64,000 bases of DNA from Narthecium ossifragum (taxonomy: Eukaryota; Streptophyta; Magnoliopsida; Dioscoreales; Nartheciaceae): assembly GCA_963920575.1 (NCBI GenBank), contig OY986968.1:9045485-9109484 (forward strand), written 5' to 3'. This document shows positions 11,248 to 21,651 of the stretch, in pieces. Position numbers and translations under genes: made by a program. The notes beneath the pieces are model-generated. The model saw nothing but the letters and a program-made list of their open reading frames with translations, did no database searches and was not told where the DNA came from. Numbering within the stretch: the first letter of the stretch is position 1; each line of letters starts with the position of its first letter.

Positions 11248-13575
11248 CAAGGGCAATTTGGTAAATTGCGCCTTGTTGGTTTGTTTCACACCCGCGTGTG
11301 CACATACTGGCCTTGTCTGTGTTCGTGTTTGTTTAGAATGGCTAGGGGAACCCGAGATCGAAAGATCTGAGCTTGGGCTTGTGTTTTAGCCCAAGTTTGC
11401 CTTTCTGAGTAAAGGAGATCGATCTGGATGGCTAGGGAGATCAATCTGGATTGCAAAGGAGATCGATCTGGTTTTCAAGGAGATCAATCTGTACTGCAAA
11501 GGAGATCGATCTCACATGCCTTGGAGATCGATCATGCTCGAGTCGGTGTTTTCTTTCTCTTTCGCGAGGACGGCCGTCGGCCGTCGCTCTCCCCTGTCAG
11601 AGAGGGAAGACTTCCCCTCCCTTTCCCCCAGTTTTTCCCCGTTTTCCCAGCTTTCCCCAGGCTTTTCCTTCCTTTTCCTTCCTTCCCTTCTCTTCTCTTC
11701 TTCTTCCTTCCTTCTCTCTTTCCCGCGGTGCTCTGTTTTCTTCCCTTTACCGTCGGCGAGCTTCATCTCCTCCGTTCTCCCTCCTCCGACCATCTTTTTT
11801 GGCGTTCTAAGGCTCGTTGGATTCGTGACAACGAGAGGAAGATCCCTCAAGTGGTTTGGAAGCTTGTTGGTGATCAAATCGAGGGGAATCAGCCGAGGAA
11901 AGCGCAGCTAGGTAGGGTTATACCTACTGTGTTCTTTTCAGGTTTTCTTGAGATCTAGCCGTTGGATCTTGGTAATCCTTGTTTTGTTGGATTCCTTATA
12001 CCTGTTAGAATTACTGATTTAAGTTTCATATTGATCAATTGAGATTTAAGTAGGTTTTATGCAAGATTAGTCTCGGATTTCTGGTTTTCTGCTGTTCTTG
12101 AGAAACAGCCGGCTTGCGGCAAGTGTTCCGGCCGGCGAGTACCTGATCTTGGCTTTTAATAAACATGAGAATTGTAGAGCTATTCGTTAGCTTTCCATTC
12201 CATCTTGTTTCGTAATTTTCCAATTTATGTAAGATTTGTTATGAATTGTTTTCTGGAGGGCTGCGTTGCAGCAATTAAGTTGGTAAGTGAGTTGATTAGC
12301 GGTTTTGATTTGTACTTTCCCGTAAATCCAACCGTTGGAGGATTATGATTTTTGGATATAATGATCCTGGTTTATACACCTACTGGTGGCTAAGTTGGAT
12401 CTTGAATCCGACGTCGTATAGATGTCGGATCGACGGGATCAATTAGCCCCTAAGTAGTGGTTTTGGGTGTTTGAATATAATATTATATTTCGGAATATAA
12501 TATTATATTATGTACTGTTCATCGATGGTTTTCGGGGTTGCTTCCCGTTGCAGGAGTCCGTGGTTGACGGTCGCGGTACCGTCGTAATGCCGGGACCCGC
12601 TGCGGATCGGCTGGCAGCGGTTGGTAGTACCGCTGCAGCGATCCAGTAGACTTATATGATGCTTGACATACTGTTGCATGCCTTTCTTATTATCTGTGTA
12701 TGTCATGGCATGCATTGTTATTTTGTGCATTAGTTACATTGGTTAGGGCGTGGGTGATCTTTGGGTCGCCGTCCCGAGGCTGGAAGCTCGGACTTAGCCC
12801 TAGGACCGGGGTTGGGTGGTTTGGACCCGGTTTGAATTGTAGTGTCCAGTCGATTCGATGATAGGCTTAGATGACTGGAGCACTTGTGGATTGATGATTG
12901 TAGAGGTCGTGTCGGCCTCGAGTCGAATCTGAGGTGTAGCCGGTGTCCGGTTCTTCTTAAAACTCTTGAGTAGAGGATTTGCCTACTCAGTGGTGTCTCT
13001 TTCCACCAAACAGTGTTCAGTGTCCTGTTGAGAGTTAGCAGTGTCTTTTCCTGCTACTGAGTGTGACCTGACATGTGACCAGCCCGGCTGGAAGACCATG
13101 ATCGTGGGCCTCAGGGACACGCGGTGGGGTTATGGGACCTCTGTATTCACCCAGATTCTACTTGAGGGCGACACTGTTGCGTTTCCCTCTTCCTTCTGTG
13201 TGTCGTAGTGTAGATCCCTACTGAGCTTAGTGCTCACTCCTACCCGGCCAGTTGGTTGGCGGTGTGGCGGCGCCAGGTGGAGTCTGAGAGGTGGTGATCC
13301 TTTACAGCTTTATCCTATGTTAGTTAGTCTCCTACGGGAGTATGTTGTATTTTGGATCTTCCCCTCTCAGAGGTTTTGTATATTAACACTTGAGTTTTTA
13401 ATCTGAGGTTCAAGGTTTTGCTAATTAATATTTTCTTTTAATTGAGGGTGCTTTTGGTGAATTGCTAGGGAGATCAATAGGTTAGAGAGAACCCTCGCCG
13501 TTCTTTTTCCGCGTTGGTTAGGTTCCGGTTCGCGTCGCCCGGCCCGGTTGGGCTTTCGCGGGTCGGGGCGCGACA

Positions 13576-13744
13576 ACGCTTCTCATTAGCTTGCATATGT
13601 GGAGATCTCTCTCCGGTGAACTATTTTGTCGAAAGTAGAGAAGTGGAGACAGTGGAAAGGGATGAGAGATGAAAGAATAAAGGAGAAGAGTGGTCAAGGA
13701 GAAGAGAAGAAGAGGCAGTGGAGAGGAAGAAGAGAAGATGGCGG
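13576..13744. mobile_element. M0 MULE, middle segment
   Basis: This resumes the M sequence interrupted at 2204: CGCTTCTCATTAGC, then a purine-rich stretch that is the reverse complement of 1050-1215 and is also found at 27930-28015 and 30240-30345. It ends at GGCGG, where the Athila-like element was inserted. Confidence 0.8.
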
Positions 13745-14104
13745 TGATGAGTGCATGAAAGTGCACTCTGAACAGTCTTATAACCATCTCAATTGCTAGA
13801 TTATTATCCTTAATCAACATCTTTATTAATATTTTTACATCTATATGTTGCTTCACATGGTTGTTTGGAAAATGCATGAAATTGGAGCTAAAAGAAGCTG
13901 AAAAGAGTATATGGATCAACTTCAAAAATTAAACTGTACCTTTTCATGAAGAACCAGATAATGTGCCATATATGGTTGGAAAGCTCTTGAAGTCTAGATT
14001 CTGGAGAATTTTACGGTTTGTGATTCCGAGTTTTCTAGAGGAAGTTACGGCAATTTTAGTACCGATGGCGCAGTCTGAATGGCAGAACAGTAAATACGCT
14101 GGAA

Positions 14105-14332
14105 AGTCCGATCGATCCGATACCTAGAGTCTGATCGATCCGACTATGCAGAAACCTGACAAAACATATAATTTTCAGCTATACACAGTCCGATCGATCC
14201 CTCCATCCATCCTACGGAGTCCGATCGATCCGACACCCATAGTTCGATCGATCGGACTCGGGAATAGCCAGAAACGGAGGATTTTTACGCAACGGATCGA
14301 TCCGACACCTAATGTCCAATCGATCCGACTTT
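14105..14332 (+). repeat. GTCCGATCGATCCGAC palindrome array in LTR B1
   Basis: Eight or so GATCGATC-cored units (GTCCGATCGATCCGAC, TTCGATCGATCGGAC and variants) end 57 bp upstream of the TATA box. Confidence 0.9.
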
Positions 14333-14388
14333 CCCAGTGAAGAAAATCAACGGTTTAGATCTAATCCGTGGATGGAGAGACTTTGGGG

Positions 14389-14398
14389 CTATAAATAG
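14389..14398 (+). promoter_or_regulatory. TATA box of LTR B1
   Basis: CTATAAATAG lies in a context (GGGGCTATAAATAGGAAACT) conserved in B3 and, reversed, in B2. It is the likely U3/R promoter of this family. Confidence 0.75.
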
Positions 14399-14724
14399 GA
14401 AACTTAGGGTTAATCAAAGAGACTTCTTGGACGTTTTTTAAGGCTCTTTTCTGGACTTTTTCAAGAGGAAGAAGATGAAGACATCTCCATCCATGACCGA
14501 GTAATCCTCGGGCATGGCGGACGGATGATCTAGCGAGGACTAGGGCTTCTTCTCCAACAATGATTCATAGTTTTTAATCTTCATTGTTAAACTCTTTTCT
14601 ATGTATTGGATCTTCAAATATTATTTTCAGATTATAGATTTCTTTGTGGATGATTAATATTATGAATCCAGTCATGCTTCTTTCATGATCTTATAATCCC
14701 ATAGTCTTCTCTTTTGATTCTCCT

Positions 14725-14985
14725 ACCGAGTCTTGCGAGACCTTTGCTATGCATTGCCCGTAGTGACAGCTGGTATTGTGTATTCTTAGGGATCTTGTAA
14801 GACAAGGTTGGGGCTCTATCCCGAGGAATCTTTGCTATGCATCGCCGATTGTGAGAGTTGGTATTGTATATTCTTAGAGATCTGATTAGATAGAGTTAGG
14901 GCTTTGTCCTGATGAACTTTTGCTGCGCGTTACCTGTAGTGACAGCCGGTATCGTGTATTCTTAGGATCTGGTAGGACAGAGTTA
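14725..14985 (+). repeat. Three tandem ~80-90 bp repeats in LTR B1
   Basis: Each unit contains TTTGCTATGCATTGCC or a variant, then GGTATTGTGTATTCTTAG, then an AGGGCTTTGTCC-like block. The same three units are present in B2 (about 9985-10225, reversed) and B3 (about 47140-47395), so the triplication predates these insertions. The function is unknown. Confidence 0.8.
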
Positions 14986-15368
14986 GGGTTGCAACGAGAA
15001 GAACCAATCATAGAAAGAGACATTTATATTTTATCAGATTCATAATTCTATATCTTCCGGTTAAGGCGATTGGGATGTGAATCCTTTAACTGAGTATTAT
15101 ATGAATCATTGAGAAGAGAAGAACCTAAATCCGAGTGAAGTGATTCCTGAAGCCTAGCCTTATCAAAATCCTTATATCTCTAGTTAACATTACATTATCA
15201 TTAAATCCTTTGATCTAATTTAGTTAATTCTCAAGTTCTCGTTTGTCTTCAATTCATTGTTATTTGCGTTTTGGATATTTTCTGTCTGTCTCTCTGTGGG
15301 TTCGACCTCTCTTATGCTGTACTGCTCCGCGACCGATGTGCGTGACACATTTGATCGATATCAAAAAT

Positions 15369-15386
15369 TGGCGCCGTTGCCGGGGA
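15369..15386 (+). other. Primer binding site of element B1 (tRNA-Asp)
   Basis: TGGCGCCGTTGCCGGGGA begins 5 nt after the LTR. It is complementary to the 3' end of plant tRNA-Asp(GUC), the primer used by Athila-type elements. Confidence 0.88.
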
Positions 15387-15624
15387 GACGGTTCAGAAAA
15401 GCGCCAGAATTATCAGATTACGATGATTGAAGACATCGAAGGCGGTAACTTTGTTCCCTTTTCTTTGGATTTTTATTTCTTTTTCCTTAGTTTTCTTTAT
15501 TTTCTTTTTAGTTTTGTTTTGAATTTTCGTTTTATTTTTACTTGCTGAAAAAAAACTGACCAAAAAAAAAACTGAAAAAAGGATAGAAAATGAATTATAT
15601 CAATACTATTTGAGATCATGTTCT

Positions 15625-17031
15625 ATGAAATCGAGAGATGGAATGTCTCAAACAACAGTCCGTAAGAAAAGTATATACGAATTGAGCTTGGGGAATAGAA
15701 TGAGTCATATTTCTGTCAATGAGTATCTTCCTAATTATATGATTAATGCATTGAAAACAAAGATTTAATCCTTTGCACAAAAGAATGATGAGACATTATG
15801 TGATGCATGGCAGCGATTTATCAGTTTAATAGCTTCATGCCCTCAACATGCTTATCCTAATTGGCGTTTAGTTAGCTATTTTTATTATGGATTAACTAAG
15901 CATGAACGTCAAATTCTTGAAACAAGATGCAAGGGTGAGGTTTTGCAGATTGATCCTGATGAAGCTATGAGGCATTTGGATGAGATTGTGGAGACGACTT
16001 ATACACAGACGGTTCCGTGGCGTTGGGATGATTATGATGTTCATATCGATGCCAAATCCTACATGCATCCCAATGTCGCCTTAACGGCCAACAACTATCT
16101 GCAACACAATGAGCCTTTCTACTCTTATCCTAGTGCTTATGATGATTATGTGCATGATACTTATGTTGCTACTTCCCATGATGTGCATGTTGATGAGCCT
16201 AACACGTATGATGCATGTGTCAATGACTTTAGTGCTTGTGATGCATACGTCCATGATTTTAATGCTTATGGTGCACATGCTCATGTCATTGATACTGAAG
16301 ATGCACATGTTTCTGCTCAACTTTCTATGGCAGAGATTTTGGACTTACTTAAGGAGGCTAAAACCAAGCCTAATTTTGACTCTTTCATTCTGAAGCTACT
16401 TATGAAGGACGAGGAGAAGGCACACCAACTATGCGAGGTAATCACATCTTTTAACGTGCACAAAATCGGATGGACACATCGGTTGGAAGAACACAAAGTA
16501 CTCCAGTACGGGCCGGTCAGCAACGAGGAAAATCTGGACGACTTCCAAGACCACCACGACCAGGTATTCGTTGAACCTCCATCGGCTGAACTTCAAGTCA
16601 TTGTTTCTAAACCGCGAGGTATATTTCCAGTGTTTATTTCATCTCCTTGGATAGTTAGGAAGAGCATGACCTTGATAGATATTTTTAAACTTCGACGGAT
16701 TTATTTCAGATTTTGTGATCTTACCATCCTTGACCACGACAATGATGACATTATTGATAGGTCATTGAATGAGTCACTGAAACTTGAGCATAATGATGAC
16801 ACATATTTCTATTTGAGAGATCCAACTATCTTGTTTATTGGAGTTAGAATGCAAAAGTTAGCTCTCCTACCTATCATATGCCACTTGGATTCACATGGAG
16901 AATTACCCTTGGTGATACTACTAAGGTTAACCCTTCATATCATGGCACTTACTGATTTTGCATATCATCGTGCTAGGGCACGGCAGCCAAGGGCGCGGTT
17001 AAAAATCCATGTGTTATATATAGTAGTTTAG
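15625..17031 (+). pseudogene. gag: Gag-region pseudogene of Athila-like element B1
   Basis: The frame begins near MKSRDGMSQTTVRKKS, is cut by TAA 15766-15768, and continues as SFAQKNDETLCDAWQRFISL, then CPQHAYPNWRLVSYFYYGLT, the hallmark stretch of the retrotransposon gag domain. Beyond about 16060 comes an Asp/His/Tyr-rich region with degenerate repeats of YDAYVHDFNAYG type. The rest (from about 16560, KPRGIFPVFISSPWIV onward) I do not recognise; it could be gag C-terminus or sequence joined by the internal deletion. The frame stops at 17029-17031. There is no protease and no knuckle. Confidence 0.75.
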
Positions 17032-17159
17032 TTTGCTCGATTTGCTTTCTTGTATGCTTAAGAATGCTTGAGTTATTTTTATGTTGTGTGCTTGCATGTT
17101 TGCTTTTGTTTTTTGTTTGTTTTGCTTTTCTTCTTAGGTGCTCGATCAGTCCTCGCTTT

Positions 17160-18514
17160 CCCGTGGAGAATATTGTCGCTGATCACCTATCAAGGTTGAT
17201 GATGGAAGTAGCAGAAAATGAGCCACCGATCATGGATGACTTCCCTGATGAGCAACTCCTTTCAGTTGCATGGCTGCCTTGGTATGCGTACATCGTTAAT
17301 TACTTAGCGACAGGTGAGATCCCTTCCTTTTGGAGTGCGCAAGATAAGCGTAGATTTTTTGTTGAGGTAAAGAAATTTTATTGGGATGACCATTGTCTGT
17401 GTAAGTATTGTCCTAACCAGATTATGCGTCGTTGTGTCCCAGATTATGAAATAGAAAGCATCATTACATTCTGTCACCCTCATGCATGTGGAGGCCATTT
17501 TTCGATGAAAAAGACTGCTGCTAAAATTCTTCCATGTGGTTTTTACCGGCCTACTATGTTTCGTGATGTTAACATTTTTTGCAAATCCTGTGATAGATGC
17601 CTAACGTTAGGAGCTTTATCTAGAAGACATATGATGCCTTTGAACCCCATTCAAGCTGTAGAGATTTTTGATTGTTGGGGTATAGACTTTATCGGACCCT
17701 TTCCTTCTTCTTGTGGCTATTTATATATATTGTTGGCTGTGGAATATGTGTCTAAGTGGGTGGAGGCTATTGCATGTAGGAATAATGATCATTCCACTGT
17801 CATCAAGTTTCTTAAAGAGCAATTTTATCCCGGTTTGGTACTCCTATAGTTATTATTAGTGACCAAGGATCACACTTTTGTAATCGCTCCTTTGAGGCTT
17901 TGATGCGCAGGTATGGAGTCACACATAAGATTTCCACTGCTTATCATCCACAGACGAATGGCCAAGCTGAATTAGCCAATAGAGAGATAAAGCAAATCCT
18001 GGAGAAGACAGTGAGCCCCAACCGAAAGGACTGGTTCTTAAGACTATCGGACGCATTGTGGGCATATCGCACTGCCTACAAGACTACCTTGGGGATGTCA
18101 CCGTTTCGCCTTGTTTATGGAAAACCATGCCATCTTCCAGTCGAATTAGAACATAAGGCATATTGGGCTATTAAGTCACTAAATTTTACTTTGGATACTG
18201 CAGGTCAGGAACGGAAACTCAATGCAAAGACAAAGGCCTACCATGACAAGAAGATCTTGCAGAAGACGTTTCAAGTAGAACAGCAAGCTTATCTGTATGA
18301 CGCACGACTGCATCTTCATCCTGGGAAGCTGAGATCACGCTGGACAGGCCCCTTCACCATTAGCAGAATATTTGAGAATGGGGTTGTGGAAGTTGAAGAC
18401 CCAAAGAATGGGAGGCTGTTTACGGTTAATGAACAGCGCTTGAAACAGATCCCAGAGAAAGCGGACCCTGAGGAGCACACCGTTTCTTTCGTAGACCCTA
18501 TCTACGAGGGATGA
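17160..18514 (+). pseudogene. RNase H end and integrase pseudogene of element B1
   Basis: The conserved part begins at the RNase H tail (VENIVADHLSRL). It goes on to an integrase zinc finger (HPHACGGHFSMKKTAAK, then CKSCDRC) and a DDE core: GIDFIGPFPSSCG, a second Asp in ISDQGSHF, and Glu in [16 protein letters not shown]. The two halves lie in different frames. The first ends at a stop at about 17847 and the second is open to 18514, so a small indel near 17836 breaks the gene. The C-terminal half ([20 protein letters not shown]) is the usual integrase barrel. Protein-level preservation is good despite the frameshift. Confidence 0.85.
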
Positions 18515-19089
18515 TCTTTCTCCTATCTATCATTTCCCTTTTTGATTAGGTTAGGTTGTTTTAGTTTGTTTGCTTTCATTCTCATTTGCTTTTGTTTGCT
18601 ATTTTATGTTTTTAGGATGCCTGGGCTTTCGTCTTCCTTGCTTGAGAAAGTCGGCCACCATGAGGAGCCTTGGGCAAGATTTTAAATATTCTATCATGTG
18701 GCCTTGCTCCTATTTCGATTTCCTATTCTTAGTTATGTCATATATGAAAATTCAGCCAACACCCTTCTGCTTATTTACATGATTAGCACACATTGAGGAC
18801 AATGTGAATTTCAGGTTGGGGGGTGTAGGCATGCATGACCTTATGCATGCTACCTTATTGAGTTTAATAGTGTTGAATTGATTATGTTACTAGAAATTGT
18901 ACATGAGCTGAAATTTTTATGCTTATTATGCATGTTGCTTTCATATGGATTGACCAATACATTGATTGCATGCGTGATAACCTGAAAGTATAACATCATG
19001 TGATCCACACACGAACACTTTATGTGCAGTAGTAATTATACTCACTAGAGGAATGAGCATGCTATTGTCAATCGAGACCATGATTTCAA

Positions 19090-19435
19090 CATTAGCTAGT
19101 GTTGAGTATTACATGCAGAGGAAAAAAAAAGAGAAAAAGTTCTGGAGCTTGATCAAGCTGTGCCTAAACAATAGCTAGTGTTGAGTATTGCATGCAGAGA
19201 AAAAAAAAGAGAAAAAGTTCTGGAGCTTGATCAAGCTGTGCCTAAACAACTATTAAGTGATCTACTGAGTAACCGGGTGTTCTTGCCTCAGGAAGCGGGG
19301 AGCTCACGTAAAAAGGTAGAACCACTTATAGCTATAAAAAAAACTATTAAGTGTTTTGCTAAGTAACCGGGTTTCTGCGCCTCAAGAAGCGGAGAGTGCT
19401 CGCGTAAAAAGGCAAAATGTCTGATAGTTGAAAAA
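19090..19435 (+). repeat. Tandem repeats in the 3' noncoding region of element B1
   Basis: Two ~80-bp copies (TAGCTAGTGTTGAGTATT to CTGTGCCTAAACAA) are followed by two ~95-bp copies (CTATTAAGTG to CGTAAAAAGG), both containing A-rich runs. They lie between integrase and the polypurine tract. Confidence 0.85.
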
Positions 19436-19784
19436 AAAAAACAGAAAGAGCATGTTGTACTTAAAGTGTGAGGGTTGAATGATTGGTCATGAAGATAGTA
19501 GTGTGTTTGGACTAATGGTGAGTAGAAGTTACTTCTGTACGTAATATTTATTTGTCACATGTGTTCTTCTAGATGGTGATTAGCATGTTTGATGTGTAGA
19601 AGTTGATTTCATGTGTTGGTAGTTTGTGTATGAGTATAAGAAGTTTTCATGCTCTATACTGTATAAAACACTATTGAATTGATAAGCTAGAATTTTTTAT
19701 CATGCATGTCTACATCCTTAAACCGTTAGTGTGCTTAATTATATTTTATGCGCTTTGAATTGCTAGAAACTAGCAATAAGCTTG

Positions 19785-19794
19785 TTGGGGGGTG
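19785..19794 (+). other. Polypurine tract of element B1
   Basis: TTGGGGGGTG directly precedes TGATGAGTGCATG, the LTR start. A second G-run (GGTTGGGGGG at about 18812) may be a decoy or an internal copy. Confidence 0.7.
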
Positions 19795-20240
19795 TGATGA
19801 GTGCATGAAAGTGCACTCTGAACAGAGTCTCACGGACGATGCGACGGTCGATCGGTACATCGACCGTGAGAGGCCCAAAACGGGACAGAGCCTCACGGAC
19901 GATGCGACGGTCGATCCGACGGTCAACCGTGAGGCCGAATGAAAAAGGAAGGGAGCCCACGGTCGATCGGTGCATCGACTGTGGGAGACCAAAAACCCGA
20001 CAGAGCCTGACGGACGATGCGACGGTCGACCGTCAGGCTCAAAAGAAGAGTATCAACACTTGACAGTCGATCCACCGATCGACCGTCGAGCCTACTGCAC
20101 AGTTCATCAGAACAGTGTCGGAAATCCAATTTCTTGGTCTTGAATGATCAAATAAAGCTGGAAGTTGATGAAACTTTGCAAGCATATGTAAAAGATGATG
20201 GGGAAGCTAATGGTGTAATTAGACCACAGTTTTGATGGTT
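19795..20240 (+). repeat. Chimeric, truncated 3' LTR of element B1
   Basis: The first ~27 bp equal the family B LTR start. From 19822 the sequence is instead an array of CGGTCGATC / GATCGACCG palindromes with blocks such as ACAGAGCCTGACGGACGATG, otherwise found in copia LTR F (30485-30870). No B-type TATA box, tandem triplet or CA end follows. The right limit is approximate; a reversed C-type LTR abuts it. Confidence 0.6.
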
Positions 20241-20904
20241 AAATCTCAAACCTAGGTCTCAATGGCCGAAAACCGATAAAACGACGATAATATGGAAATC
20301 ATCCGATAGAATATAGAAATCGACTGATAGGAATACGAGAAGCAAGCTATAGAACACATGCTACAAGCTACACAACATTCTAACAAGTATTCCTACAGTA
20401 AAAGCACATAAAACCTATCCTAGGAGAACCTGATCACAAGATCGAGGTAGAAACACTTACTTGGACAAGTAGGGCAGCTACTCCACCGATCCTTCAACTC
20501 CGATCGTCGAAATCCGCTCCTCGAAAGCCGCGCTCCGAAGCCCTAGCACAGCCGTAGGAGAGAGAGAGAGAAAAAGACAGGAGAGAAGAAAGAAAGAGAG
20601 AGAAAGGGACATGCCTTATATAGAGATTAGGATCGATCTCAGCCGTCCGATTCGATCTTTCCCGATCGAGCTCCGATCTTTCGACCGGACGTGCCCTTAA
20701 GGTTCTAATCAAACACATACATCAATCCAAGGCCGTGTGTGAAATGCGGGTGTGAAACTGACCACTAGGGAGCATATTTACCAAAATGCCCCTGGGGTCG
20801 AAATCGCCATAGGATCGCCCGATCGTACCCGACGTGGAAACAAATCAATAGGAAAACGACCCTCGACCCACGCGGTCGAGCTAGGTCAGAGGGACGGGCC
20901 CACA
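20241..20904 (-). repeat. Reversed, truncated LTR related to family C
   Basis: Read on the minus strand from 20904 it begins TGTGGGCCCGTCCCTC and then GACCTAGCTCGACCGCG, close to the start of LTR C (44310). It continues with a TTTGGTAAAT segment like LTR A, GATCGATC-type motifs (20635-20690), a TATA box (CTATATAAGG, about 20615-20624 on the minus strand) and a pyrimidine tract. The LTR 3' part and any internal region are missing. Confidence 0.6.
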
Positions 20905-21192
20905 CGGGAGCCATGCCCCGCGGGAGGGAGGAAGAGGATTCAAGAAGAAGAAGCTTTAGGAAGAAGACACATCCCGTCGCATTTAATGCGACGGGATGTT
21001 CTTGTCATTTTTTAACCAAAATCAGAAGATGCATTAAATGTGAGAAACATGATACTTGGCATGACCATCCATGGCATAAGAGGGGAGGGGTAAAATCGGG
21101 ATTTATAGGGTTATGGATCCTCTATTGCAAAAAATCTTGAGGAGGGGTCTCATTCTGCCAAAAGGGAATATCACGGGTCCAATTTGACAAAA
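20905..21192. mobile_element. M0 MULE, right terminal region
   Basis: It matches the right end of M1 (34370-34614) and, inverted, its left end (27542-27800). It includes a GAAGAAGACACATCCCG block, a 31-nt palindrome (20969-20999), and the terminus near GGGTCCAATTTGACAAAAAC. The partner end lies left of the window, so the target duplication cannot be checked. Confidence 0.75.
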
Positions 21193-21651
21193 ACTTCAGG
21201 AAACTCTCACCAAATCAAAGCAGAGCACATACTCTTTGAAAAAAATTATCTTAGGAGTAGACTTAGCTCTCGCAGGCCGGACCTGCACCCCTGTACCGCT
21301 GCCATCACGACTACAACCTCTTGAGCCTTGTAAGTGATCAACGAAACCATCCCCGGTGCCTTTAGTTGCAATTAATAAAAAAATTATCTTTCGACGAAGT
21401 GGATACCCGGTGCTGTCAGAGCAATTATTAGTATTCTTTCTCCTTTCTCGTAGTGTGCATTTTACCTTCAAAACGCCCTTTCTCATACATCGGAGAGGTT
21501 GGGAGAGCTCGCGTTCATGTTCAACATGAATTAAAGCGTTTTCACTGATTCGGACGAGAACCAGTGCGAACAGTACCTTGATAAAAAGCAATGTTTTTCC
21601 GGTGGGTCTAATTAACCAACTTTCTTATGCTCAAACCTTCTCTTATTTGCA
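21193..21651. other. Unassigned stretch
   Basis: I see no convincing gene. A 131-codon reverse ORF (21196-21591) has no motif I recognise. The stretch is the left half of the LINE insertion target; the right half resumes at 22078. Confidence 0.4.

Larger units (their letters stand above)
2205..13575 (+). mobile_element. Ty3/gypsy chromovirus (Tekay/Del-like), element A
   Basis: This is a complete LTR retrotransposon. It has a 5' LTR (2205-4629), a tRNA-iMet primer site, gag, pol in the order protease-RT-RNase H-integrase, a degenerate chromodomain, and a 3' LTR (9543-13575, enlarged by a nested solo LTR). Flanking 5-mers are ACGTT on the left and ACGCT on the right; the undamaged M sequence predicts ACGCT, so the left copy has mutated. 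The domain order, the integrase C-terminus (HVSMLRKYHPDPSHV) and the chromodomain remnant point to the Tekay/Del lineage. Two in-frame stops and a chromodomain deletion make it non-functional, although RT and integrase are otherwise well preserved and the LTRs are still very similar. Confidence 0.93.
9543..13575 (+). repeat. 3' LTR of element A, split by a solo LTR
   Basis: The first 48 bp (9543-9590) are followed by solo LTR B2 and its duplicated CAAGG. The LTR then resumes at 11253 and runs to GGGGCGCGACA at 13575. Removing the insert and one CAAGG restores the 5' LTR sequence exactly across the junction. Confidence 0.93.
13745..15363 (+). repeat. 5' LTR of element B1 (1619 bp)
   Basis: It starts TGATGAGTGCATGAAAG and ends GATCGATATCA. 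In order it has an AT-rich segment, the palindrome array (14105-14332), a TATA box (14389), and three diverged tandem repeats of about 80-90 bp (14725-14985). Solo copies B2 and B3 confirm both ends through perfect target duplications. Confidence 0.93.
13745..20240 (+). mobile_element. Athila-like Ty3/gypsy element B1, internally deleted
   Basis: Features are a 5' LTR (13745-15363), a primer site matching tRNA-Asp, a broken gag, an integrase remnant, a long 3' noncoding region with tandem repeats, and a polypurine tract next to a 3' LTR start at 19795. The long LTRs, the tRNA-Asp primer and the integrase type (GIDFIGPFPSS, YVSKWVEAIA) indicate the Athila/Tat branch. Protease, RT and most of RNase H are gone: only about 130 bp separate gag from the end of RNase H. 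The 3' LTR matches the 5' LTR for only about 27 bp, then turns into different, palindrome-rich sequence. The right target duplication cannot be identified. Confidence 0.85.

Noticed and set aside
15369..15386. tRNA gene fragment
   Set aside because: It is complementary to tRNA-Asp and sits right after an LTR, so it is a primer binding site; no cloverleaf surrounds it.
20960..21010. Helitron 3' hairpin
   Set aside because: The hairpin is followed by no CTRR terminus, and the related copy M1 has inverted terminal repeats with a 9-bp duplication, which Helitrons lack.
21196..21591. 131-codon reverse ORF
   Set aside because: No recognisable domain, no conserved start context, and it lies in repeat-flanked DNA; kept only as unassigned.
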